Origin: Zonotrichia leucophrys gambelii
Lineage: Eukaryota; Chordata; Aves; Passeriformes; Passerellidae
Assembly: GCF_028769735.1 (NCBI RefSeq)
Contig: NC_088173.1
Coordinates: forward strand, 16,866,038 to 16,930,037
DNA: 64,000 nucleotides
Reading direction: 5' to 3'
A program made the position numbers and the translations under genes. Under the pieces are notes generated by a model, which ran no database searches, was not told the DNA's origin, and was given only the letters and a program-made list of their open reading frames with translations. Shown here piece by piece: positions 50,955 to 62,000 of the stretch. Position 1 is the first letter of the stretch. Every line of letters begins with the position of its first letter.

Positions 50955-51165
50955 ACAGTAAGTGGGTCACTGCATTGAAACGCCCGATGTAAGCCCCGAG
51001 TTCTCTCTTTGCGTTGGCAAGGCAACGGCAGTGGTCCAGGAATCATGCGCAGAGCAGGCTCCCAGCCTCCTGCTCTCACGGGGTCTTGCTGGAGGGCAGG
51101 GAGGAAAAATCCCTTGGATGCTGAAACAGGCGGTGGATTCTTCCCCCCTTTTTTAATGTGTCTAT
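50955..51165. promoter_or_regulatory. CpG-dense patch with RFX-like X-box (candidate regulatory element)
   Basis: About eight CpG dinucleotides fall between 50980 and 51140, in an intron where CpG is otherwise sparse outside the large LTR. GTTGGCAAGGCAAC (51013-51026) matches the palindromic RFX X-box GTTGCCATGGCAAC at 12 of 14 positions. No transposon signature is seen. It could be an intronic promoter or enhancer, possibly for a shorter GPM6A transcript, or an old decayed GC-rich insertion. Confidence 0.35.
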
Positions 51166-51233
51166 TGTCTTTGGTGGTGGGAGGGACAGAAATGCAAACT
51201 TACAAATTAAATGAAGCAATGCACTGCACTTCA

Positions 51234-51261
51234 TTCTATGTTCTATGTTCTGTGTTCTATG
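51234..51261 (+). repeat. (TTCTATG)4 heptamer repeat
   Basis: Four 7-bp units with one substitution (the third is TTCTGTG). The unit resembles the ATTCTATG terminal repeat of CR1, but no CR1 body lies next to it. Confidence 0.85.
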
Positions 51262-54200
51262 TTGCTTTGTTCTAAAGTCTTGGGATATTATTTTAGTTTG
51301 GTGGGATTGAATACATTATACATCAGGCAGACCTAGTTGTTCTAATGTATAACACAAGAAAGATAAATATTTCATAACTGCTTTAGATCTTGCTATGATT
51401 TGCCATCTCTCCTCCGCTCTTCCACAGCTCCCAAAACCAAGAAAAACACCTAACAAAGTGTTCTTTTCCATGAATCTATAAAGAAGCAAAATTTCATGTG
51501 CTGTAATCCTCATGTATGCTAACATTCAAAAAACATCTGCAATAATTAAATTTATAGCAGATTTTTGAAAGGTAGTCTGATCACAGAGAAAACTTGAATC
51601 TGAATATCCACAAGTTCATAGTAATTGTTGATCTAATGAACTGATTCCTACAGTTGACCCTGACCACTAGTATGTTACCACTAAAACTGGAAGAAAAGGG
51701 ATGTGAAGGAAAAAGGAAAGAATTTTGTTATTGCAGAGAGGTTCAAATCTTTCCCATTGACCACATCACAGCACCAATGAAAGTCCTGCATCTGGAGAAA
51801 ACAGCTTTGTTACTGACAATGCCATGGACTGTATGTTCATTTGCTTCACTTCAGCAGCTGATGACTGGAAGAGGTATGGACTTTGGCAAAACCATCCATT
51901 TCTGTAAAATAAAAGAGTTGTGCAGAGCTGAGGGCATGTAAGGCTCTGTAGTTACAAAGCTTTTTTTTCTAAAAAACTATATTCAGGTAGGAATTCCTAC
52001 AAGTAGTTTTCTCCTGAAAGCTGCTATAGAAGTAGGAACAGTAGCAACAGCCAGCTCTGTTTTGCCACTCATGCTAAGCTAATGTAGGGAGCCAGGCTTC
52101 ACTGTATCTTTCCTCGAGGTTTCATTAATCAAAAACATCCCTAAGAATGGCAGTGTTATAATGCTGCACATGTGGACTTAGTACATACCTTTTGCCACCT
52201 TCATAACTCGTACACTTCCCATCCTTGGCTGATCAACAGAAATAACTTCTTCTGGAGAGTAAAATCACATTGCATGGTAAATATTTCATATTTCATGTTT
52301 TGGGCCTGGAGGTGTTTCATAAGTACCAGAAAAAATGTGGTTCTGAAACTGTCTTATACACAAGCAAAAATTCAAACTAGGGAATGTCAGAAGTATTTCT
52401 AAGTAAATGGCCAATAAAAAATGGCACCCTGGACAAATAAGAAGTAGGCAAGCTCCAACTCAACATAGCTGAAAGTAGAAGGTGGGAAAATTAGTTATAG
52501 AAGTTGTTCAAGTTTAAAACTGAGGCTAGAAAAACACTGAGACATGATCTGGTGCAATGCCTTCTAATGCTCTCTGAAGATTTTAAGCAAAAGGGAAGAA
52601 GATGTGGAGCTAACAGGTCTTCGTTCTCCCAATGTCCCTTGTAGCTTATCTTTCTCTTTTCTACTTTTCTCTCAAACCATCCCCGTCTGACTTAATTATT
52701 TCCCTGCATAGTTTAACTAAACCAAATTTTGAATAGAAGGATGAAAAAAAATTAATTGATAATTATACTACTACTAATTTAAAAAAAAAAAAAAGGGAGA
52801 ACAGTAGGTTTTGAGTTTTTTAAAAAATGTTATTACAGTTTCTGAAGTAGTTGACCACTTTAACCTTTCAACTTTATTGCCAAATTGTTATGTAGGCAAC
52901 TGAAGGTATGTTTTTAATAGTAAAGTTAAATAAAACCAACAGTACATAATCATTTTTAAAGGATAGCAATCTAGTAGCAATTCCATAGTTTTGTTTTTTC
53001 GGAAAAGGATGGAGAAATTTTTCTTTTTCATTCATTTTCAGTTCAAGTTTGGAGAAACTCCATGGCTTTTGAAAACATTGTTTTTACTTGATAAATGGGA
53101 AATAATGGTGTGCAGAATTTTTCTCAGCCTTTTAGGACTACCTTTATAAAATAATTGTCTCTTTTTCTTTCTTTTAGGAAGTTTCCAGTTTCTTGTAGTC
53201 TATTTCTTTAATACTTTCCTGCTGTATGTTTATCTTCTGAGCAAAATAGCTAGACATATTGTTGTTCAGTTTGGCCCAAGTAGTCCTGTGGTTATAACTC
53301 TCTGTGCTGCTTTTACAGAAATTGATAAAACTGCACAAACCCCACTGATGTATAGTCAGATCTTAAATTATTTGCCTCTGCAGGGCTTTAAATCTCTTCA
53401 AGTTCACGAATAAATACTTCATCTTTCATTGGAAAGTGTTAAGAAATGTGAGAGACAGAGCTGCACAAAAAGCCAGGGACAGTAAATAAAACGGCCATAA
53501 CGCCAGTCACTGGCACTGGGGACTCAGATTTCTAGAGGCTGTGCTTAAGGAGTTTGTTTTCAAGTGGGTGCATAAGACAGTGGAGGACATATGGCACAGT
53601 CTTAAATCTCACAGCTTTCTCTGCTTTTATTTCCCATTCGTAGCGCTGTTTCTTTCAATATGTTCCGTATTTTCCAAAATGAACTTGGGATAGTCAAAAG
53701 ACATGAGAATTAAATTTTGTTCATCTTCAGTGATGCCCTTTTCTCCTCTAGACTGTGTATATGGAGACAGCTAGTACCTGTACAAAAGTATATCTTAAAC
53801 ACTTACTGGATCTCTTTCAACAGATGGACTGCAGTGAGAATACAGGAAGCTGCTGCCAATTTTCAGTCAGCAAAGTATGTCAGGGATGAAGATATCTTTA
53901 AGATGTTAAGGAAAAGTAACTTCCCCCTGCACCAAAAATGCCTAGATCCCCCAAATGAAATAAGCCTAAAAATCCTATCAGTTTGATTTTTGAAAAGTGA
54001 TTTACTGCATAATTAAAATGACATATAATTTTCCAGAAAGAGCAGAAATGCATTTTCATTTTGAAATTATTTTGATTAAATATTTTACTTGTAACTCAAG
54101 ATGAAGTTGCAACTCTTTCCCGGCCCAGCTGTCATGTCTTTTGAGTAGCCTACTAGAAGTGAAAGGTAAAACATATATGTAATTTAGTGAACAGAGATGT

Positions 54201-54578
54201 GGAGAAGATCCTTTGCTGGGATCCAACTACGTGGGGCTTCTTCTAGTATATTTTCCAATCATATTTGCTTGATTGTTGGCTTTGAAAGTGATACATTTGA
54301 CTTTAACTTCATTCTTAGGGACATATTACATAGCCTAATGGATTGAAACATCACAGAGAATATTTACAATTCTCTGCATTTTAAGATCTTGCAGAGTTAA
54401 TGGAATGCCACTAAAGCATCTCTCTCCGTGTTTCCTATTTGCACAGTATGCAATGTTATTGCAACATATTCTACTGCTCTCTTTTATTTTAAAGTTTTTT
54501 TGGGGACTCTGAGGTCTCTTCCTTCCCCTTCCTTTTCCTTCAGTAGTGGGATGGAAGAAAACCTGAAGTCAATAAACA
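51262..54578. other. GPM6A: GPM6A intron 1, no gene recognised
   Basis: AT-rich intron with an A run at about 52781-52795. Frames at 51654-51941 and 53717-53986 show no known domain. Confidence 0.6.
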
Positions 54579-54604
54579 TGAATGGAATGGAATGGAATGG
54601 AAGG
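54579..54604 (+). repeat. (GGAAT)n pentanucleotide microsatellite
   Basis: GAATGGAATGGAATGGAATGG followed by AAGG: about four to five units, near perfect. Each full unit carries GGAATG, the TEAD/MCAT core. Confidence 0.9.
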
Positions 54605-54799
54605 AAGCACAATTCTTGTTGTGATATATTTCTGCAGTAGAAATGCTGGGACCTGAGCATAACTTTATCACAGTTCATATGCAGAACAAAATATGAATGC
54701 CTTTATTTCAACGTGTATGCAACATGTATGCACAGATACATTAGCTGTCCATTTTGACATTTACTGCCACAAATTATTCAGCAATCCTTTAACTCAGTA

Positions 54800-54838
54800 A
54801 TCAAGGGTTTGCATCAAGGGTTTGTATCAAGTGTCTAC
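54800..54838 (+). repeat. 13-bp tandem repeat, 3 units
   Basis: Units at 54800-54812, 54813-54825 and 54826-54838. The first two begin ATCAAGGGTTTG and differ only in the last base. The third is diverged. Confidence 0.85.
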
Positions 54839-55084
54839 ATCATGGACTTCCAAAGAGACTTGTCTTAAAATGTATCTGTGCGTTAAAATAAAGAAAAATG
54901 CTCTAATTCTTGCAAAAGAAATTGTGGGAATAAAAACTAATACCAACAGGAAGATCTAAAATCTTCTCATCATGGTGTTTGGGTTTGTGGTTTGTTTTTT
55001 GTGGGTTTTCATTCTTCCCCATCCCCCTCCTCCAAAGTTTCTTGGGTGCTTGTCCCCAGAGACCCTCCCACAACTCAGTTTTGA

Positions 55085-55109
55085 ATTGGATTGGATTGGA
55101 TTGGATTGG
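55085..55109 (+). repeat. (ATTGG)5 pentanucleotide microsatellite
   Basis: Five perfect units. On the minus strand each unit reads CCAAT. Confidence 0.95.
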
Positions 55110-56060
55110 CAGGGAGGCTTCCTGTGGCAGTAGTTTCATGTAGGCTGTGATGGACAGTAGCACTATATTTTCAAGTTCCCAGCCTGAATCTCTTGCAGTT
55201 GTCTGTATAAAAGGAGTGGAAGACTTACGGCTCATCCAAAAAGGGAGTTAGAGATAAGGTATGTACATTTTAATCTGATCTTCATTAAACCTCATGATGT
55301 TTTGCCTAATCCTGGTAGCTTCTACAATGTGTACGTACCAAAACACCTTTAGTTGCATTAGAGGTATCCTGGAAGTGGAGCTGCCAGTAACTGGCTTAGC
55401 GAGTTTCACATCTTTGTGCAGTTCATCTATGTGTAGAGCGTTGCTTTGCCTGTGCTGACTTCCAGGTTTCATCTTGAGAAGTGTGATCTGAAAATGCATC
55501 AGAGATATGAAGAGTGCTATGTAAATGGTTACAGCGTATGCTTGGGATCAAGTCCCTTCTCATCTACATTTACTACATCCCTCAGTATATTCTGACAATT
55601 GATCTGTATGTCGAGTTAAAAGGGGGCCATTCTATCTCTGCTGAAACTGTTGAATATAATTGAAAATAATTATAGATTGAGTAGAAAAGAGAGAGGAAGA
55701 GGGAACATGATGAGGAAGTCTAGTGTTTGCATGCATATTTTAAATAGGCTGTCACTAAATAAATTATTGAAATAAGAATTTGAAGGTTTGCTTATTGTGC
55801 GGTACTATCACAGTTGCCTTTCTTGTGATTCTTTTCCTTCCACTTGAAATTCTTGCCCTTGCCCCCAGCTAGGGAAACTGTGCATCTTCAAGAAAATTTC
55901 GTTTTCTGCAGAAGAGACATGAAGCCAAGTTAATGTTGGACTTGTAGCTTAATATGTGTAATTCTAGACACCTGAATGAAAAAAAACCCTCCAGTCTTAA
56001 TACAGGATCAGCAGCCACTTTGTATCATCATAAGGGTGTCCTTATTTTATTTTTTTCAAA
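55110..56060. other. GPM6A: GPM6A intron 1, nothing recognised
   Basis: AT-rich intron between the pentanucleotide repeat and the next CR1. No gene or repeat family is recognised. Confidence 0.6.
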
Positions 56061-56555
56061 TCATATAATAGTTTGATTTGGAAGTAACCTTTAAAGATGA
56101 TGTAGTTCCAACCCTGCCACACCCAGCATGGGCAGGGACGCTTCCCTTTAGACCAGATTGCTTAAAACTTCTTCCAACCTGGCCTTCAACCCTTCCAGGG
56201 ATGGGACATCCACAACTTTTCTGGGAAACCTCTTTGGAGCAGATTGTATGTGACTCAGCACTCCCAAAGCAAAAAATTTCTTTTTAACATCTAGTATGAG
56301 CCTACCCTCTGATAGTTTAAAGCCATTCTCCCTTGTTATCACTACATGTCCCTGTAAAAAGCCCCTCTCCAGCTGTCTTGTAAGCCCTTTTTAGGAACTG
56401 GAAGGCTGCTAAAAACCTCCCCAGAGCCTTCTCCAGGCTGAAAAACTGTCTCAGCCTGACTCCACAGGAGACAACTACTTCATCTTCATGGCTCTCCTCT
56501 GGACTTGCTCCAACAAGTCTCTGTTCTTATGCTTGGAGCCCCAGAGCTAGAAATG
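56061..56555 (-). mobile_element. CR1 LINE 3' portion, minus orientation
   Basis: The + strand order TTCCAACCCTGCCACACCCAG, TTCCAACCTGGCCTTCAACC, CTTCCAGGGATGGGACATCC, CTTTCTGGGAAACCTC, ACCTCCCCAGAGCCTTCTCC, CCAGGCTGAAAAACTG and GCTCTCCTCTGGACTTGCTC is the reverse complement of a CR1 3' region. It is of a different subgroup from the 16.2, 40.3 and 45.3 kb copies. It is 5'-truncated near 56555. Confidence 0.93.
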
Positions 56556-57505
56556 CAATATAAGAATGCAAAAATATTTCTAAATTTCAGCTGATACTTC
56601 CAGTTGCTGAGATTCTGGGGTTGATGGTCCTTTGGAATCATCAACGAGTGCTTCAGTTTAGCACACAGACTTGTTTTCTGCCTTTTCTATAACGTTAGGA
56701 CACATGGGACACCAAATTCAAGATCTTAATGGTATACATTTTGTATATATAAATAAAGCATTTAGAATCTATTGGATTCTATGAATAAAAGGAGCCTTTT
56801 GCCTAGGCAGCTTAAATATTAAATGCTGTTGCAGATGAAGCGTGAAAGATGAAGATAAAGCACATAGCTGATGTATTTCTATGCAAATATTAGGTATTTT
56901 AGAATTTTACATATTATTTTTCAATTGAGCTATTTGAAAGAAAAAGTGCTAGCTCATAGTAGTTAATGGAAGATAATTTAGGAAGAATCTGCTGGTACGA
57001 AAATGAAGCTTATATAATGAGTGAGACATCACAAAGGGAGCAGTGAAATCCTTTGTTCTGAAAACTTCCATGTTTGAAGTTGTTGTATTTATATGTCATT
57101 GGTAAATGAAGTATTCATAAAAGTGCTTGAATTGTCCTATGAAATGTGATAAAGTAACAAAGTTATATAGATTTAAAATTTTTCTTTTCTGTTCTCCCAT
57201 TGTCTAGCTAATTTGTTTTCTTTATGAGTACATTCCAGATTGCTTTGTAATACATTTCCAGTAACCAGTATTAAATAGGATAGGAAAAAAAAACCCTGAA
57301 AGAAAATGGCTTAGGTTACAACCATAATAACTCATACTAAGCCTACAAAAGAAGTAGGCTCACAAAAAAGGAGGAATATATTAAATGCCTAATCTGTATT
57401 ATTGCAACTACATTTAATAGTTTTCTGATGGAAGATATCTTTATTTGTTTACATATATTATTCTAGTATAGTTCTTGTCACACAGGTTCATACCATTGTG
57501 TATGA
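56556..57505. other. GPM6A: GPM6A intron 1, nothing recognised
   Basis: AT-rich intron between CR1 copies. No gene or repeat family is recognised. Confidence 0.6.
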
Positions 57506-57647
57506 CATCATAGAATATCCTCTGGTGAAAGTGACCCACAAGGATCATTTAAGTCCTGGCCTGCACAGGACAGCACCAAGAGTCACACCATGTGCCTGAG
57601 AGCATTGTTCAAACACTTCTTGAGCTCTGTCAGGCTTGGTGCTGTGG
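57506..57647 (-). mobile_element. CR1 LINE, minus orientation, tail segment left of nested LTR
   Basis: The pieces ATCATAGAATATCC, CTGCACAGGACAGC, AGAGTCACACCATGTGCCTG and TTGAGCTCTGTCAGGCTTGG mark the CR1 tail. The copy is interrupted at CTGTGG and resumes at 57922. Confidence 0.92.
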
Positions 57648-57915
57648 TGTGGAGGGATAGAATGTAAGAAAATAGTGCAGAAGACAATCTCACACCTGAG
57701 GAGTTGCAGCTGTACTAATCACAAAGATTAGGGACAGCCCTGCCCTTAATGGGCCACAGCTGTGTCCAATAACAAGACGAGTCCTACAAAAGAGTGGGTT
57801 AGCAGGGTGAGAGAAGATGGTGTTTGTTGGTGGTGAAGAAGGTGGCAGTGCTGTGAGGAGGTGCCCATGCGACATCACCCAGAAGGTATGGAACTTTTGA
57901 AATAAGATGACAACG
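57648..57915 (+). mobile_element. Solo LTR, family A copy 2 (268 bp), nested in CR1
   Basis: The element starts TGTGGAGGGATAG and ends GATGACAACG (terminal CA mutated to CG). CTGTGG flanks it as a direct repeat (57642-57647 and 57916-57921), the same 6-bp duplication size as copy 1 at 871-1169. The two copies share blocks such as CTCACACCTGAGGAGTTGCA, GCCCTTAATGGGCC and CTACAAAAGAGTGGG. Insertion into a recognisable CR1 gives exact boundaries and shows the LTR is younger than that CR1. Confidence 0.9.
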
Positions 57916-57921
57916 CTGTGG

Positions 57922-58400
57922 TGGTTCCCTGGGGAGCCTGTCATAGTGCCCAACCACCCTCTAGGTGAAGAACCCTTGCCTAATATCCAGCCTAAACCTT
58001 CCCTGACACAGCTTCATGCTCTTCCCTCAGGTCCTATCTGTGGTCACCAGAGGGAAGAGATCAGCAGCTGCCCCTCTATTTCCCTTCATCAGGAAGCTGT
58101 AGGTTGTGTTGAGGTCTGCCCTCAAAATTTCACTATTCAAGGTGAGGTGCACCAATGCAGAGCAAAACAGGGCAATCTCCTCCCTTGACTGGCTGGTAAT
58201 ATTTTGCTTAATTCACCCCAGGACACAGTTGGCCCTCCTAGCTGCCGGGACACTGCTGGCTCATATCCAACTTTCTCTCAGCTAGGACACCCAGGACCCT
58301 TTTGCAGTACTGCTCTTCAGTCTCTTGTTCCCCAGTCTGAGGGTACATCTAGGGTTGCCCTGTCCCAGGTGCTCAGAATGAATTTTCTGCCTGTCTAGAG
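57922..58400 (-). mobile_element. CR1 LINE, minus orientation, continuation right of nested LTR
   Basis: It resumes with TGGTTCCCTGGGGAGCCTG, AACCACCCTCTAGGTGAAG, AACCCTTGCCTAATATCC, then the block around CAGGACACAGTTGGCCCTCC, and fades after GTCCCAGGTGCTCAGAATG. Together with 57506-57647 it is one CR1 insertion. Confidence 0.9.
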
Positions 58401-58624
58401 TACTTCAGATGCAAGGATCAAGTTGACTATTATTTGCTCTACTATTTAAAATATATCTTCATTTTACTCTGTGTCAAAAAAATATGAAGCACCCTAAGTT
58501 AATTGAACTGAATATGCTTAGTTTTACAGTAAAAAATACATTATTAAAATGGTGCAGAAGTTTTTCCAAGAGTAGAATGACTTATTTAATGTGTTGAAGA
58601 TAAATGTCTCATGGGTGAGAATTT
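58401..58624. other. Spacer between two opposed CR1 copies
   Basis: About 220 bp of AT-rich sequence with no recognised element. Confidence 0.6.
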
Positions 58625-59043
58625 CGATATCTCAGCAATGTGCACTTACAGCCCAGAATGCAAACTGCATCCTGGTGTGCATCAAAAGGAGTTTGGCCAG
58701 CAAGTCAAGGGAGGTGAGTCTGGCTCTCCACTCTGCTGTTGTGAGAGCCCACCTGAAAAACTGCCCAGCTCTGGGACCCCCAACACAAGAAAATGTGGAC
58801 CTGTTGGAACAAGTCCAGATGAGGGCCACAAAGTTGATCAGAGGGCTGGAGCTACTTTCCTATGGGGCAAGTCTGGGGTGGTTCAACCTGGAGAAGAGAA
58901 GGCCGGTGTTAAAGGCCAGGTTGGATGGGGCTTTGAGCGATCTGATCTAGTGAAAGATATCCCTGCTCATGATAGAGGGCTTGGAACTACATGATCTTTA
59001 AATGATCCCTTCCAAATCTAGCCATTCTAGGATTCTATGATCT
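58625..59043 (+). mobile_element. CR1 LINE with internal deletion
   Basis: The + strand order AACTGCATCCTGG, GGCCAGCAAGTCAAGGGAGG, GTGAGAGCCCACCTGAAAAAC, GACCTGTTGGAACAAGTCC, ATCAGAGGGCTGGAGC and AACCTGGAGAAGAGAAGGCC is ORF2 end. It then jumps at about 58903-58910 straight to GGTGTTAAAGGCCAGGTTGG, skipping several hundred bases that normally lie between. The 3' end is intact: GGCTTGGAACTACATGATC, then CATTCTAGGATTCTATGATC, close to the canonical CR1 terminal octamers. The overlapping 104-127 codon frames are remnants of the element. Confidence 0.93.
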
Positions 59044-62000
59044 TAGCCTAACCCAGTAGGATTAGATCAAAACTCAGCACAATTTTAGATCAAAATGGTC
59101 ATTTATTCTGTCTACCTAACATTTAATTGTCTAAGTTGGTCATAACTATGTAGTATATACTTGAATGGGATTGTGCCTCCATTTTGTCTGCTGGGATGTA
59201 TGGCCAAAAATTGGGAATTTCCAAGCCAGATGTGCAAAGACAGTGTCTCGTATGAAGCTGCATAATAAAAATAGTTGAGACTTACCTGTATTTTTGGACA
59301 TGGTCTTTAGCTTTCATTAGTTTTGGTAATTGCAAATCGCTATTTTATGCAATTCTTCATTGGGCTATGCTACTGTCTTTGTTCTTACATTATCTGAATT
59401 TTCTGATGTGAACATGTTACAAGAGCGATTTGCCTGCTGTAGACTTCATCCAATTGTTGGAAATAAAAGCTGGTTGTCCTCTCTTATTTCTTATTTACGT
59501 CTTTTTAATCTTCACACATTTTCAAACTGTTTGGGCTTTGCATTATTAAGTCATCTTTATAATATCTATAGTATGGTTTTGATGTAGCAAAATAAAAGAT
59601 AGAAATTTTGTGTTAAAAAAGAAGACTATTATTTTCACCCATTCAAAAAGAATGGTATGAACATATTATATATGTATCTCCTTGTTTTTCTTTTGTGTGT
59701 ATGATGCTGCTATTAGGAGTTCCTCTATGTGCATACAAAAGGGTTCAATAAAGTCTGTTGAGAAGTCATCCTTTTAAGCAAGCAAAAAACTACTAATGAT
59801 AACCAGAAGTTATGGTAATATATCATTGCTTTTCAGACACTAATAAGCAATTTTCAGTTTTAACTTCTTTACTGATAGATTTGTATTGCAGCTTTAGTAT
59901 TATAGCTTTAGCATTTCAGTGATGTTTTGCTTGCTTTCCTTTTTTATTGAGCAGAAATGAGAGAAAGAGGTTTCCTGGCAAATTAGTGCTTAGAACAGTT
60001 AGGAATACTTGTGGTTTTCTGGTGGAGCTTTCTTTAATTTGAAATTAATTTCAGTTTTATTTTCTTGCCTTCGGTTATTGCAGCATAGCTCTGTTTTTGT
60101 ACTCAGTTCAGTGTGCTTGCTTGCCTGTGTTAACTGATAGGAGAAGCTAATGCAGAAAAACACTTCCTGCCGTGCCCATCCTAGCACTTTCCTAATTGAT
60201 TTAATCTCTGCTCCATCAGAGCATCGAAGCCTCAAACCTGTTCCTTAACCCAGTCTATTAGTCTGATGAGAATCGTGCCATGAGGGGGCCTTGGTTTGTC
60301 TCTCTCTATTGACTTAAAAAAGCCAGCAGCCAAAAAACCTTAATCTTTGCTACATTACAAAGCTATGGACATAGCCTTAAATCACTCTGCAGCAGGCTAA
60401 TAAAGATACTGGTAACTGATTTTTTTGGAAGAGTTTGGACAAAGAACTGTGGCTTAATGAAGTATTTTGCTTTTTATTTTTTCTAAGTTGAGCAACAAAA
60501 ATGAGCAAAAGAGTGTTTTGTTTGCATTCATTTTTGGCCATGCAAAAGCCATGCAAGGTCAAAGACAAGTCTCTTAACTTTTTGTTTGGCCTGTACAGCT
60601 GGATATAGTAAAAACTGATTTTCTGCTCAAAAATACTTTGCTGAAACTTGTTGTTTCCTGATTTATGCTTTATCTGTAATGATTTATATTTCTTTTAATA
60701 TTTGATTTTCTGTTCTTCTCATTGTGTATGATCAAATTTAAATTTCTATAAATGCACATGCAGCACAGAATTGTGATAAATGTATTGGACACAGTTGCAT
60801 GGTGATTGATAGAGAGATGCCATACTAACCTAAATTCAAGCTTAGGTTTGAATTTTTTCCTAAGGAGTTTGTTTTTTGGGTTTTTTTAACTGATAACCTT
60901 TATTGTCTGTACTGATAAAAAACTTCTTCATGAGATGGTGATGCTGGTGATTTTTACTTATACAGAAAAGAATCAAGTATAGTTGTTTAAGCTGCTTTGT
61001 CTCTTCTTACAGTCTTCTCCACTAAGAGTATTCTATACTCTTGCATTATGGCTGTACAATAATTTAAGCTGCTAGTGGTTCCTTCTAGGTTCCAAACTGC
61101 TGTAGTTTTGAAGTCATAGCCATAAATTAATTTTCAGTAAAACACCTGACTATTTACATTTTACTTAAGTTTCTTAAGCCACATTTAGTGTGAGCATGCT
61201 CCTTTTGTTCTGAGACAGAAATGTATATTTGTGGAGGATTTAGTCTCACTTTCATCACATTATTTTTTTACCTGAGGTCTGTATTGCTTTGAAATATCTC
61301 TGAGCTTGCTATAACCACCCTATCTGGGAACATAAAAATGTTCATAACATGAAAATCTTGAATAATCATGGCATAGGATATGAAACACATTACATTTTAA
61401 CACTTGGATTTTTGGTGAATTTTAAAGTTTTTCTAGAGTATTTAATTCTATTAGTATAATTGTTGAACTTGTTTATCTTGGAAACAAAGTTATGCTGATT
61501 CAAAGTGGCCCACAAAAGGAGGTACTTTGTTTTCCAGGGATGTGTATCTAGAATGGCATGATGTGGTTAGTGACTCCCCATGACTGGGTAGGTTAGGGAG
61601 AACTTCTGAAGTCTCCAATGTACTCAGGTAGTGAGTGCAGTCATCTGAGACTCTTGTACACCTTGCTATGCTTCCTCCTACCTGGGGAGTCACATTTTGC
61701 CATAGTTTTAAATGTGAAAGCTAAAGTAAACAGTCTAAGTAAGCAGGATTTAAAAGAATCTGTCAGTCTTATTTTCATTGAGGAAATTTCTGTTCTGAAG
61801 TAGAATACATATCTCTGAGCCTTGAGGTGTCAGATGTGTAAGCAGACATGGAGCCATGTCAGACCGTGATAGCCTTGACTGTACCATGCTCTGCTGTATG
61901 TAGCCAGGCATCCCTCCTCTGCTTGGCAGGTGTGTCAAGTGTTGTGGTCACAATAAAACATGAGTTTGTCCTACAAATAAGTTGAAGGAAATAATTTGAT

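Noticed and set aside
58591..58994. 119- and 127-codon frames
   Set aside because: They read through the CR1 3' region, including an internal deletion. They are LINE remnants and not host genes.
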